64,000 bases of DNA from Channallabes apus (Eukaryota > Chordata > Actinopteri > Siluriformes > Clariidae), in contig CM060113.1 in the NCBI GenBank assembly GCA_030522415.1, forward strand, positions 2,270,467 through 2,334,466, given 5' to 3'. A program made the translations under genes and the position numbers. Every line of letters starts with the position of its first letter. Position 1 is the first letter of the stretch. Shown here piece by piece: positions 37,467 to 50,844 of the stretch. The notes under the pieces are model-generated. The model was not told the origin of the DNA and did not search any database. It saw only the letters and a list, made by a program, of their open reading frames with translations.

Positions 37467-39484
37467 TAGTAGGTGTGTGTGTGTGTGTGTGTGTATAATG
37501 TTTTTTTTTCATGCAAAATGGTGCTTTCTAAAACACACCCTTTCATTAATATACAGTGAATGCTTATGGGTCGCTTTTAAGCTTTTCTTAATTGGACCAT
37601 ATTTTCCTTAAAAAAAAAAAAGTCTCCCAAAAGTATTGGCACCCTAAAATTAGTATTCCAGAATTGGCCCCATATTTTTTATTTATTTATTATTATTTTT
37701 TAAATATCCCAGATTTATTCTTTCATTGTTTTAGCTCTGGGGTCGGATTTATTATTTTATTTAAAATTTTTTTTTTTTTTTTATATATAAAGAAATTATG
37801 TAACTTTTTAGGCTGCAGTAAAACTTTTTACTAGGGATTCGATAAATGTGTTGCAGTGTGTGTGTGTGTTGCAGTGTGTGTGTGTGTTGCAGTGTGTGTG
37901 TGTGTTGCAGTGTGTGTGTGTGTGTGTGTGTGTTGCAGTGTGTGTTACAGTGTGATCTCTGGGTTTCGCAGGTTTGGCCATCGCACGCAGGCTAAAGTCG
38001 TTCGGTGTTAAACGTCTTCTTTATTCAGGACGGCAGCCCAAACCGCAGGCTGGAGAGGTGGAGGGGGAACACGGTGAGAGACGAGACGAGACGAGCGCTG
38101 GGGGACGGGGGACGGAAATGAGGGATTAGATTTATATTAGATACAGAAATACATAGAACATAGTGACTGATCTCCTGATTCTCCCTCTGTCTCATGTTTC
38201 TCTCTTTGTTTCCTGTGTCTCCCTCTGTCTCTCCCTCTGTCTCTCCTGTCTGTCTCTCCTGTCTGTCTCTCCTGTCTGTCTCCCTCTGTCTCTCTCTCTG
38301 TCTGTCTCTCCTGTCTGTCTCTCTCTGTCTCCGCCCCCAGTGCCGTTAGACGCGCTGCTGTGTGAGAGTGACTTCGTGGTGGTCTCGTGCTCTTTGACCC
38401 CTGACACACAGGGTCTGTGTAATAAAGACTTTTTCAGTAAGATGAAGAGCACTGCGGTCTTCATCAACACCAGCAGGTGAGCACGGTAAAAAAAAGTTTT
38501 GGCACACGTTAGCTATAAGGACGTAGAAGTGCAGAAGCGAAATAAATCCTCCTGTTTCCTGAACACGTTTCTTTATCCAAAACTTTTTATCCCTGTCTTT
38601 AAATCTGCAGGTGATTTTAGATAAACCTGCACAACCACAAGCCCCACCCCCTTCCCAAGTGCCATTTGTGTATTAGAATCTGATTGGCTGTTCAATTTTA
38701 TGACACAATAACAAAGCGTACTTTTATTACTGATACACACTCCTCTTCCTCTTCCTGCTCGTCCCTGTAGAGGGGCGGTTGTGAACCAGGAGGATCTGCT
38801 CGAAGCCCTCACCAGCGGTCAGATCGCCGCAGCGGGACTGGATGTGACGACGCCCGAGCCGCTCCCGACCGACCACCCGCTGCTGCGCCTCAACAACTGC
38901 GGTCCGGATCAAACACATTTATAATATCGATAAATATTCATCTGTAAACATGAGCGCACACTGCTACGTGTGTTAGATTCGATTGATTATGGCGCCTCAC
39001 AGTGGTCATGCAGTATATTTGATCATTTTATTAAATTGTGCGCATTATTTAGAATAATAACAGAACAGACTTTTATAAAAGCTGAGCAAAATGTAAATTC
39101 AGAATTACAGTCTACAAAAGTATACGGTAGATCCTAAATGATAAAGATTTAATATAATAATATTCTTTATTAAACCACGTCCTTGCATATGAATCATTTC
39201 AATTTAGCATTATTAATTATTACTGATCATTTTATCGAGTCACCGTCCTCGTATCCCTCATCAGGGTTCTTCACAGCGTCTTCTGTTCAATAGTTTGTAA
39301 TAATTCTGTGTGAACTTGAGATTTTCCTCTATAATAATCTGCACTTGATGTTTTTTCCTCAGTGGTTCTCCCTCACATCGGCAGCGCCACCATCTCCACG
39401 CGAGGCGTCATGGCTGAGCTCACGGCCCAGAACCTGCTGTGCGGCCTGACGGGTGACGCCATGCCCAGTGAACTGCAGCTGTAG
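33639..39484 (+). CDS. grhpr: Glyoxylate/hydroxypyruvate reductase
   Basis: Nine coding exons join without a break: 33639-33721, 35837-35967, 36514-36586, 36918-37034, 37138-37226, 37972-38073, 38341-38476, 38771-38901 and 39363-39484. They give 327 residues (human 328). The enzyme is a D-2-hydroxyacid dehydrogenase that reduces glyoxylate to glycolate and hydroxypyruvate to D-glycerate with NAD(P)H. Visible signatures: [40 protein letters not shown], the nucleotide-binding GLGRIG (Gly160-Gly165), and the catalytic set Arg244 (NTSRG), Glu273 (TPEP) and His292 (PHIGSAT). All key residues are present. It ends MPSELQL like the human protein's MPSELKL. Most intron ends are crowded by dinucleotide repeats, including 130 bp of CT before exon 4. 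The ATG follows an acceptor, so a non-coding exon probably lies upstream. Confidence 0.96.
34118..34720. repeat. Probable non-autonomous DNA transposon in grhpr intron 1
   Basis: It opens with GTGGAACCTCGGATTACGAG, the recognisable end of a widespread fish repeat, and closes with partial inverted words (TTTACGAGTGTTTTGGAATA...GAGGTTTACCTG). No coding capacity was seen. Superfamily undetermined. Confidence 0.5.
34840..35570 (-). mobile_element. mariner-family transposase pseudogene in grhpr intron 1
   Basis: On the minus strand: [19 protein letters not shown], then [18 protein letters not shown] (first catalytic block), then SQPSAGKFI and [17 protein letters not shown], all characteristic of mariner/MLE proteins. 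Frameshifts separate the blocks. A terminal-like ATTTTTGACTCTCCCTCGTA lies near 35547. A closely related fragment is at 59866-60222. Confidence 0.75.
36779..36917 (+). repeat. Polypyrimidine (CT)n tract touching grhpr exon 4
   Basis: About 135 bp of almost pure C/T (CTCTCTCC units) run directly into the AG acceptor of exon 4 at 36916-36917. It doubles as an oversized polypyrimidine tract and is likely length-variable. Confidence 0.9.
37855..37971 (+). repeat. TGTTGCAG(TG)n minisatellite before grhpr exon 6
   Basis: Five or so units of TTGCAGTGTGTGTGTG with variable TG number end just before the acceptor of exon 6. Each unit contains TTGCAG, itself acceptor-like. Confidence 0.85.
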
Positions 39485-39629
39485 CGCCTCCCAGTGGTCA
39501 CTCCTCAGACTAACACTCCTCTCACAGCGTCGCGGCTCTGCAGGCCGCAGGGTTCACGCCGTGCATTACTCCATTAACTCTACTGCAGTGTAGAGACTTA
39601 TTGTGGTAAATTATTTCAATAATAATCGT

Positions 39630-39635
39630 AATAAA
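39630..39635 (+). terminator. grhpr polyadenylation signal
   Basis: AATAAA lies 146 bases after the grhpr stop codon. The tomm5 signal on the opposite strand (TTTATT, 39897-39902) follows about 260 bases on, so the two genes converge. Confidence 0.55.
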
Positions 39636-39928
39636 GTCTAAAATATTAATTAAGATTAATATTCAGTGTAAAGTTTGTGAGAGATCAGATCTCTAAATAA
39701 ACTATCAGGAGGATTGCGGAGTTTTACTGTAGTTTATTTTAAAACTAAATATTCTAATAAAGTTGTAGATATTTTATCCTTAAATTGTGTAAGGTGTACT
39801 TTGGAATAATAAATAATGATTATAATCATACCATAAAATAGTTGAAAAACTGTAAATCATTAATCAACACTTCACACACTCGGAGTAACAGTGACATTTA
39901 TTCACACATTCATTTTAATACGAACAGG

Positions 39929-39970
<42 letters not shown>

Positions 39971-40217
39971 TCGAAGTCGGTAAACATGTATTGATTAGTC
40001 CGGGTCATGTGATCGACACACGGCAGTCCGTCACATCACGTCAGTAGTGATGAACTGCTTTAAACACGAAAACACAGGGTCGAATTAAATTACACAAGTT
40101 CAGCTTCATCCAGGAAATAAAACTATGATGATGATGATGAAGGACGGAGCTGCACTCAGGTGAAACCCGGCGATGGTCCATGATCTCAGGTGCAGGTTCA
40201 GAGCCGAGTCCACGTCC

Positions 40218-41650
<1,433 letters not shown>

Positions 41651-41862
41651 ATGGAGCTGTCCGGGTTACACCCCTGCAGTGATGCAGCTGCAGGTTATTT
41701 ACCCCAAAAACGCAAAAGAGCAGATTTTACAAACATGACTGGAGAGAGAAGTGACAGTCCAGATGTTCCTCCTGAACAACAGTCAATAAAAAGTCACAGT
41801 AAGTTACATTAAGTGCTCTTTAATGGTGCATCATCTGTTTATCCAGATACAGCAACAGGTCT

Positions 41863-41905
<43 letters not shown>

Positions 41906-42089
41906 CTGACCATCACTAACAGATTTCATTCATTCATCTATCACTTAGTTATATATATATATATATGTGCATGCCTTCCATACAGTAGTTGCATTAGAAC
42001 GTAGTGGTTCTCACCGTGGCCTCCACACACTCCGGTTTCCTCCCACAGTCCAATTATTATTAGTCTAATTGTCATTCCCACATTGGTCA

Positions 42090-42135
<46 letters not shown>

Positions 42136-42491
42136 CGGAGGTCCTGCTATGCTGATAAAAGTAGAAATAGATACAATGTTCATCATCATCGCCCTCCGAG
42201 GTCCCTAGTTGGACTCCAGATGTTCCTGGATGGATGGCGTGTGCATTATGCAGGATTATTATTCAATGCTAAACTCATCTTAACTCGTTCTGGACGTACA
42301 GTTAGAGCATTTGTTAATTTAATCATTTCCTTATTTTATGATGAGATGCGTCCCGCACACACTGTATTTTCTACAGCTTATTCCTTCCTTCATTTATCTT
42401 CAGTCAGCGCTTTATCCTGCTGAGTGTCGCAGAGAATCCAGAGTCTGTCCTGGGAATACATCCTGATTGTGAAGTCTGTTCATCACAATAT

Positions 42492-42543
<52 letters not shown>

Positions 42544-44607
42544 TTTCAATGTGTTTTAGTCAGACTGTCTCCGATAGACTATAATACAGGGAAGTTGAAG
42601 AAAACCAGAGAACCCTGAGGAATCCCTACAGACCCAGGAAGAAAGTCCATCGCTACACACCACATCACCGTCGTCCCCTTTCATATAGACAGTGCAGTTA
42701 AAAGCTGCAAAAAGGGTTCTGAGTGGTGCGTTTATTTTTAGGATGCGTGTTTTGTACAGTAATCATGTAGCGGATGAGCGGAGTTGTTACGTACACTCAT
42801 TAAGACTCAGTTAGGGGGGATGGGTGGATGGAGGTGGCGTTTCAGGTGGACCTTGCGGGTGGCGGTGCTGCCACTGCGCGGTGGCCATGAATTTGGAAAG
42901 CGTGAGCACATTGTGAGAAGTTAAATGGATGGAGAAAGAGGACATGAAGGAAGTGTTTGCTGGGTTTCTGAAGAGCGACAGGACTAGAAAAGATGATTTG
43001 AACTGATGAGGGAGATCAAGACCAGAAGGTGGCGCTAATGCAACATAGTTGACGCCAACCACAAGTAAACACCAAGAAGACGAGTGTAAGCCAACATGGC
43101 TGGTGTGGTCAGCTCTGTATATCTTAATATCTGATATTAAAGACGTTATTCTGATCTGTGGTCTGTCTGTCTGTCTAGTTTATTGCTGCCCACCTCATCT
43201 TCTTCTTCTTCTTCTTCTTCTTCTTAAGAAGACAGTGTCTTCAGACTCCTGATCCTCCTCATCTCCATCTTCTCTCCTGCGGTGTTTGTGTGCGTTTAGG
43301 CCATTTCATGAAGATCGACGGTCAGAGAGGTGTGTATTACTCTGAGAGATGGCAGCCGAGCGGAAGCACCCTGTACCTCCCCGTGCGCGGCACCGTTCTC
43401 GCCAACATGCGCAAATACGAACAGATCAGCTTCGAGCAGGGCTACTTCTGCACCGGCGACGAAACCGGAGGCTTCCAGCAAAGAGTGCGAGGTAAAGAAG
43501 AGAACGAGGAGAATCCATAAATAAATAATTTATTTAAATATAGGAGGCATAAATATGTCCTGTATCTGTCATTTAAACGTCTCGTAACGAGTCAGAACGT
43601 CGTGTGTTTTCACTTTGGTTCGGGTAGGTGTAGCTCAGTGGTTTAGGTTTCGGGCTGCTGATCAGAAGGGTCCAGGTTCAAACCCCCAACTTGAGCAGGG
43701 CTCTTAACCCTCAACCTTTCAGATGTAAAATAAAAGAAAAATGTAAGTCACTCTGGATAAGGACGTCGGCAAAGTGCACTTGATGTTAAAGTTTTCCTAA
43801 AGCTGTTCAGTTTAGCTCTTTTGAGGTAAAGTGAGGTTTGTGTCCCACAGGTCAGGCTCTTCACTGCTGGAGATACAGCAAAGCGGAGCGCAAACTCTTC
43901 ATCGCTCTGTCCTACTTCTTCACAAACACTGATGTAAGTGAAGCGTTTAAAGTCTACAATGATTTTAATCTCAGACCTGGTTAGTGATGATTTATTTATC
44001 GTCCTCCGTATCAGTCTGAAGATCACATAATGTGTAATAACAATACTGTGTTAAATAAAGAAATGGCATCTCACGAGCATTAACAATGTTCTATAACTGA
44101 TACAGGGCTGCGCGATATTATAATTTTATACTGTATGTCGTATGTCATGATGCTTTATTGTGAAGCACAATATCTATAATGATTAATAGAGTTAATGTAA
44201 AAAATAAAGCTGAAATTTGCGATACCTTTTTTAAGACGTGTAGAAATACGAACAGTATTAATGTTAATACTATTTATTACTATTTAATACGATAATGTTA
44301 TAAGTATTTTGAATACTAACCATCACATTACTGCTGTCAGAACATTAGTATGATGGAAAAAAAAAAACTAGAATACTAAAATATTCTAAAGTAGTCTGTA
44401 AAAAAAAAAGACATCATTATAATGATTTATTATTATATATTTCTGAAAAGTGTAGTGTGACATGTGTGTGACGTGTCATGATATTAATGTAGACTTCAGT
44501 TCTAACATGCAGTAGTGTGTACAGTTTATCGTGTTTAGCAAAATCATTGCTGTTTTTGTGTTTTGCAGGTCTTTCAGGAGGTGCTGAGCTCTCTCGAGTG
44601 TTTGTAA
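41651..44607 (+). CDS. Unidentified conserved-looking 153-residue protein
   Basis: Four exons (41651-41798, 43300-43491, 43851-43933, 44569-44607) with consensus splice sites join in frame: donor A|GTAAGT, then TTTAG|GC, G|GTAAAG, CACAG|GT, T|GTAAGT and TGCAG|GT. I do not recognise the family. The N-terminal 50 residues look disordered and carry a nuclear-localisation-like QKRKR (about residues 19-23). Residues 50-153 look like one compact fold rich in aromatics: RGVYYSERWQPSGSTLYLPV, then MRKYEQISFEQGYFCTGDE, then ALHCWRYSKAERKLFIALSYFF. No membrane helix is evident. An AATAAA follows at 44839-44844. Intron 1 holds (GT)n/(CA)n tracts and intron 2 a SINE. Clean splicing and biased amino-acid pattern make it a real gene; the function is unknown to me. 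Confidence 0.85.
43627..43785 (+). repeat. tRNA-derived SINE in intron 2 of the 41651 gene
   Basis: The tRNA-like head has box A TAGCTCAGTGG (43631-43641) and box B GGTTCAAACC (43675-43684). The tail GTAAGTCACTCTGGATAAGG..GTCGGCAAA is shared with the copies at 13768 and 62018. Confidence 0.75.
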
Positions 44608-44622
44608 AGAGGACACACATGT

Positions 44623-44670
<48 letters not shown>

Positions 44671-44844
44671 TGTACACACAATCACTCATACAAACTTCAC
44701 ATAACTCATCACATTTCATTTTTGGTTCCTCTAAATATTACCAGTTTTGTGGTTCAGTTCAGGTTCATTGTTTTTCTGGTTCTTTAAAAAGATCCGCTGT
44801 TCTTCTAGAGACGTCTTTGTTCTTTCTGTTGATTGTAGAATAAA

Positions 44845-45397
44845 GTTCCTGTAGATTGAATTAAAGCTCCTCATTTTATGCATGAAAATGCATATGACTA
44901 TACAGAGGGCGCCAAAACTTTTGTGGCGTCACGTTCTACCGCACCGTACTGTTACCAAATCTTTACAACAAACACATCCTGCACCTTATATCATCATCAA
45001 ACTGAAATGAATCGCATATTTATGTAAAGGTGACCTCGTTAGACTTATTTGTTATGTTGTGTTTTTAATATCTGGCATCAGTTTTTTATCTGTGTTTATT
45101 ATGTACTTCTTTTGTAATAAACAGTGTATTAACACAAATAGAATTTCTGTCCAAGTGATTCATTTCTGTACTAATTACAAATTAAATAAGTTTTTATTTC
45201 ATTATAAATCAGTACGTGTGTGTAGAGTGTATACTGCACTTCTCTATAGCAGGTTCTCATGTTCACTGTCCGACAGTTCAAAGTGAATAAAAAAGGAATT
45301 TTATAAATAGACACACACACACACAAAACATGCTAACATTTCATTCACTCACCTTTAATCACACACACTGTGGTGTCCAGTTCATCCCCGAGCCGCT

Positions 45398-45464
<67 letters not shown>

Positions 45465-47190
45465 CCCGAGTCCTGGAGCGTACAGTATACAGAACAGAAC
45501 CTCGTGCCATCAGGGAAGAAGAGAAACTCCACAGATGTGATGACCTGGTGATTCAGTACATTCAGGTCGTCAGCTGACTTCATTTTATTGCCCCATAACG
45601 TTGCTGAGTCTCGACCTGAGCGACTGATCAACCCCGGATCATAAGACTGTCTCCAGATGTGTTTAGTTCCAACCCTGAGAGATCTCATCACATTGTGCTT
45701 ACTGTCGTTATTAAACTGTTGCTTTTTTTATCCTGCAACTTCATCAGAGTTTAAATGATCTACAGTATGTTCATAATTTTGTTTTCTTCCACAACGTTGA
45801 CGTTTCAGCTCTCCACTTTTTGTGCAGATTGAACCCAGTTCCAGTCATTTCAGCTCTCTGTAGTTGTTGTCTTTGCTTGATTGATTCCTAATTTCAGTTC
45901 CAGGTTACAGCAGTACAAAATGTCGAAACTTTAGGGGGTTTAAAACTTCCAAATGGGGGAAAATGACCTTGAATTTCTTTTTTTTCCAAAATCTATTTAA
46001 TTTAATAGAGTTTTATTTATTAATTAATTTTTTTTTTTTTACAAAATCTTTAAACTGTGAACTGCCTTAAGAATTGTTAAGCATCTTTCTCATACAATCC
46101 ACCTTTAATGAGTTAAAATTATAAATGTGTTTTTAATAAACAGTCTGATTTTAAATGAACACAGATGTAATGACTTCAGAAATCACTTCAGATCCATTAG
46201 GCGTAATTAGCCGTGTCTTCGGATCCATAAATCGAGGCGGTAATTTTCCCACAGCTGTCGGTTTTAGATGGACTGCACATGCGTCTCTAATTCTCCCGAG
46301 TCATTAACGAACACAGTGTAATCGACATCATTATTTATTATCTTTTTTTTAAACGTTGAAATTAATTCCTGACTAGAATTATGCACATCATTATGGTTTA
46401 CTGTTGATCATAAGGCGGCTGCTGTGGAATTTGGGAACTGTGATGCATGGGATTGTCCACAAGATGGCAGTAAAACCATTTAATGTCTACAAAACCTTAC
46501 ATTACTATATATCAGTCATATAGAATGAGCTTTATTTAGCTTCCTTTCACACTTGGATGCTGTTAAATGGGTAATTCATTTCCTGCATGTGCATGTGTGT
46601 TAAACAGCAAGAGATCCACGATATATTTTCTAGGCCGCTGGTGTCTTTAAGGGTTTATTCCCCCACCTTTCTTGGTTGCAGTACTCATTACAGTGAACAC
46701 ACTTCATTAGCGATGGCTGACACCTCGGTGCACCCTCTGAAGTGACACAATTGGACTTCCTCTACACCCCCCACCCCCCCTTCCTGCCCACCCTCCCTCT
46801 CTTTCTCCTTCTTTTCCAGATCAACACCAGCCGCCACCTGACCACACAATCTGCACTGCCCTGCTGCTCCCTGCTCTCTGGCAGCAGAACTGACCATCAC
46901 TAAACCCCAGATCTTTATCTCCAGGGATTCATGCACGCTGGAGTTGTGATGACCTGCTAGGAGCAGATGAGCCCCTCTTGTCCCTTTAGGTCGTTATAAA
47001 AAGAGGAAAAGTGAAGATTATATTTAAGAGCTTTTGAGCACAGTGGCAGCGTCGCCCGCAGGCGTCAGAAATATCGACAGAACATACCAAGGATTCGACC
47101 TTGTGACGCTCGTGCTGTGTTTCTGTCCTTCCCAGATGATAGGATTCATACAGAGTCACGCGGAGCTGTGCAGATACCATACAGGATGAT
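44845..47190. other. Intergenic, microsatellites only
   Basis: (CA)n at 45401-45462 is the main structure. T-rich runs lie at 46020-46040 and a C-rich tract at 46766-46800. ORFs on both strands are short or repeat-based, and I see no exon I can name. Confidence 0.55.
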
Positions 47191-47194
47191 TCAG

Positions 47195-47905
47195 AGACAC
47201 CGTGATTCTGTGATACACTTAGATATGGTTCGATGATTCAGTGAACCGATTCAGTAATACAATGTGACAGCGTGACATCAATGACAGTTTGATTCAATGA
47301 TACAGGTTGATTCAGTGATTCAGTAATACAGTCCATTTCAGTGATATAATGTGATTCAATGTGATTCAGTAATACAGTGCGATTTAGAGGTAAAGTCTGA
47401 TTTAATTATTCAGTGATGTTTTATTTAGCAGTGATGCTGTGATTCAGTGATGCTATAATTCGGTGATGCTGTGATTCAGTGATGCTGTTATTCGGTGTTG
47501 GTGTGATTCAGTGATGCTGTGATTCGGTGTTGGTGTGATTCAGTGATGGTGTGATTCAGTGATGGTGTGATTCAGTGATGGTGTGATTCGGTGTTGGTGT
47601 GATTCAGTGATGCTGTGATTCAGTGATGCTGTGATTCGGTGATGGTGTGATTCAGTGATGCTGTGATTCGGTGATGGTGTGATTCAGTGATGCTGTGATT
47701 CAGTGATGCTGTGATTCAGTGATGCTGTGATTCAGTGATGGTGAGATTCAGTGATGGTGTGATTCAGTGATGCTGTGATTCGGTGATGGTGTGATTCAGT
47801 GATGGTGTGATTCAGTGATGGTGTGATTCAGTGATGCTGTGATTCGGTGATGGTGTGATTCATTGATGGTGTGATTCGGTGATGGAGTGATTCGGTGATG
47901 ATGTG
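47195..47905 (+). repeat. 16-bp minisatellite, left part
   Basis: About 30 regular units of GTGATTCAGTGATGCT or variants (CGG for CAG, GGT for GCT) span 47440-47905. A more diverged upstream portion begins near 47195. The array stops at the LINE and resumes at 50389-50520. Confidence 0.92.
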
Positions 47906-47910
47906 TAACT

Positions 47911-49035
47911 ATGCTTGTATTACTCGACCTCAGTGCAGCTTTTGACACCATTGATCATGCTATTCTTCTTCACAGATTAGAAAATGTAGTAGGAATTAAG
48001 GGTACAGCCCTCTCCTGGCTTAGATCCTATTTGACTGATCGTTATCAGTATGTAGACTTAAATGGTGATTATTCTGCATGTTCTCTAGTGGAGTTTGGCG
48101 TCCCGCAGGGTTCAGTTTTAGGCCCACTGCTTTTTTCCCTTTACATGCTTCCTCTGGGCAACATAATCCGTAAGCATGGTATTAGTTTTCATTGTTATGC
48201 TGACGACACACAGCTATACGTCTCAACAAAACCTGATGAGAAAAACCATCTTACTAAAGTTGAGCAATGTGTGCAGGACATAAGAAATTGGATGCTAATT
48301 AACTTCCTTCTGCTTAATCCGGATAAGACAGAAATTCTAGTCATAGGACCGCATACAGCTAGAAGTAAAATCTTAGATCACACCGTAACTTTAGATGGCC
48401 TTTCTGTTCCATCAAGTGCAACAGTAAAAGACCTCGGCGTGATTATAGATTCCAGCCTTTCATTTGAAGCTCATGTAGATAATATCACCAGGATAGCATT
48501 CTTTCACCTCAGGAATATTGCCAAGATAAGAAATATATTGTCGCTAAACGATGCAGAAAAACTAGTTCATGCTTTTATCACTTCTAGGTTGGACTATTGT
48601 AATGCCTTACTGTCTGGTTGTTCAGTTAGGTGCATAAACAAGCTTCAGCTAGTCCAGAATGCAGCAGCGAGAGTCCTCACTAGAACCAGAAGATATGAGC
48701 ACATCACCCCTATCCTATCTTCACTACATTGGCTCCCTGTGAAATTTCGCATTGATTTTAAAATACTACTCTTGACATATAAAGCATTAAATGGTCTCGC
48801 GCCGCAGTATCTGAGCGAACTGCTAGTGTCTTACGATCCGCCACGCCTACTTCGGTCAAAGGATGCAGGCTGCTTATCAGTACAGCGTATTATGAAAACT
48901 ACAGCTGGGGGCAGAGCTTTTTCTTACAAAGCCCCAAAATTATGGAATAGTCTTCCAAATAGTGTTCGGGACTCAGACACAGTCTCAGTGTTTAAGTCTA
49001 GGCTCAAAACCTATTTATTTAGCCAAGCATTTTAA
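47911..49035 (+). pseudogene. Non-LTR retrotransposon reverse transcriptase, 5'-truncated
   Basis: 374 codons are open without a stop. RT motifs in order: motif A LLDLSAAFDTIDH (residues 4-16), motif B GVPQGSVLGPLLFSLYM (about 62-78), and catalytic motif C HCYADDTQLY (about 93-102). Thumb-like and C-terminal regions follow (LGVIIDSSLSFEAHV, LHWLPVKFRIDFKILLLTYKAL, RAFSYKAPKLWNSLP). The endonuclease and the first RT motifs are missing, so it cannot retrotranspose itself. The intact frame suggests a recent insertion. LINE clade (L2 or CR1-like) is my reading of the motif spelling. Confidence 0.92.
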
Positions 49036-49711
49036 TGAATAGATTTGCCATAAGGTAAAGGAGCAGATCTGGGGGACTCATGGACGTAGAGTATTATGGT
49101 GAACTGGTATGTTTAGATGCTGTCTTCCTCACTCTCATTTGATCACTCAGGTTTGTTGACGGTGAGGTGATTGTTTGCTTTACATCTCAGTTCCCCCTCA
49201 TGTTTGTGTTTCCTTCTGGCTCTCCCTTTTAGTTATGCTGTCATAGTTAGTCCTGCCGGAGTCCCTGCTTGCACTCTACAGTAAATATACATTCACATTA
49301 TACATTGTGACTGTGACCATACCTAATTGCAATCTCTCCTCCTCTTCTCTTCCTCCCCCTCTTTCTCTTTCCTCTCTCCCCCTTTCACTCTTTCTCTCTC
49401 TCTCTCTGTCGAGCTACACATGTGGTTCCTGAGCTGCCAGTGATCCAGACTCCCTCTGCCCTCCGGACCTGTCTGATCCATCCTGGTGCCCGGTTTCTGG
49501 TTGGAGGTCTCATCGCATGGATGCCCCGTGTGTCTCTTTAGGATGTGCCTGGTGTCTGGGGATGATTCTCTATACTTAGAAGATGGTTCTGGCCTCGACT
49601 GGTGTTGTCAGCTGTTTCTCTGAGGACTTGACAATTCGATAGTTCAGGACTTTCTACAAGTCTACCTGAGTCTCCAATAACTACTGGACTCCATTTTACA
49701 TCAACTATTAT

Positions 49712-50053
49712 CAGTGGTGTCAAGTAACGAAGTACCCCCCCCCCCCACCCCCCCCGGTCGCATGATAAGAACGCGCACAACGCCCCCCCCCCCCCGTCAC
49801 ATGATCAGAACGCGCACAACGCCCCCCCCCCCGTCACATGATCAGAACGCGCACAACGCCACCCCCCCCCCCTTTAATGCTTTTGCCGCCCCTCACGGTA
49901 CTTTTACTTTAAGTAGTTTTGAAACCAGTACTTTTAAACTTTTACTTAAGTAAAAAGCTTGGGTTGATACTTCAAATTCTAAAGAAGTATTTTTGAACCC
50001 TAGTATCTATACTTCTACTCAAGTAATGAATGTGAATACTTTTGACACCACTG
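49712..50053. mobile_element. hAT-type MITE with 8-bp target duplication
   Basis: The 342-bp element has perfect 12-bp terminal inverted repeats CAGTGGTGTCAA and is flanked by ACTATTAT on both sides (49704-49711, 50054-50061). The related LINE copy at 32484-33217 lacks it, confirming the empty site. Eight-bp duplications and CA..TG ends fit the hAT superfamily. It has no ORF. Its left half contains four tandem C-run plus GTCACATGATCAGAACGCGC units. Confidence 0.88.
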
Positions 50054-50388
50054 ACTATTATAACATCAATTAACATCAACTATTATAGCTGAACCTAACA
50101 CTTAACACTGTATAAATGCAGATCATTTCCTGCTATCTGTTTCACCCAGATGAGGATGGGTTCCCTGTCGAGTCTGGTTCCTCTCAAGGTTTCTTCCTAT
50201 TACCATCTCAGGGAGTTTTTCCTTGCCACTGTCGCCCTCGGCTTGCTCACCAGGGACTATCTGAACATTTGATTCATACACATTCACATTCCATACAAAC
50301 TTAAATAATTCTCTTGATTGTGTAAAGCTGCTTTGAGACAATGTCAATTGTTAAAAGCGCTATACAAATAAAACTAAATTGAAATTGA

Positions 50389-50525
50389 AATGTGATTCAG
50401 TGATGGAGTGATTCGGTGATGCTGTGATTCGGTGATGCTGTGATTCAGTGATGCTGTGATTCAGTGATGCTGTGATTCGGTGATGCTGTGATTCGGTGAT
50501 GTGTGATTCAGTGAAACACTATAGT
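50389..50525 (+). repeat. 16-bp minisatellite, right part
   Basis: Units of GTGATTCGGTGATGCT resume immediately after the LINE tail and fade near 50525, completing the array that begins at 47195. Confidence 0.9.
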
Positions 50526-50770
50526 TCAGTGACAGTATGAGCGCATGATTTGGATTTATTGCACATATTCAGGGTTCATTCATTTGACACACAGCACTGC
50601 CGAGTCGTACCTCATTTAACACTACTGGTTTCACTCATCAGCTCATTAGCAAGCTATTTACATGATCAGTTTCATATTAAAAGTGTGTACAGTTTAATCA
50701 GCTGAGATTCTCACCTCCAATATATGTTACACCAGAACACCTTTACTGATAACACACACACACACACACA

Positions 50771-50844
<74 letters not shown>

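Larger units (their letters stand above)
47906..50388 (+). mobile_element. 5'-truncated L2/CR1-type LINE inserted in minisatellite
   Basis: The element keeps the 3' part of a reverse transcriptase ORF (47911-49035) and about 1.35 kb of 3' UTR ending in CTAAATTGAAATTGAAA, a short-repeat tail typical of this LINE group. The same 16-bp minisatellite flanks both ends, so the insertion point is clear; a possible short target duplication ATGTG is seen. A hAT MITE is nested at 49712-50053. Confidence 0.88.

Noticed and set aside
46688..46936. Glu/Gly-rich minus-strand ORF
   Set aside because: Composition is explained by a C/T-rich tract at 46766-46815; no splice context or family match.
47911..49035. 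Host reverse-transcriptase-like gene
   Set aside because: The frame is open but 5'-truncated, lies in a LINE with a second copy of its 3' UTR in the window, and has no promoter or exons.
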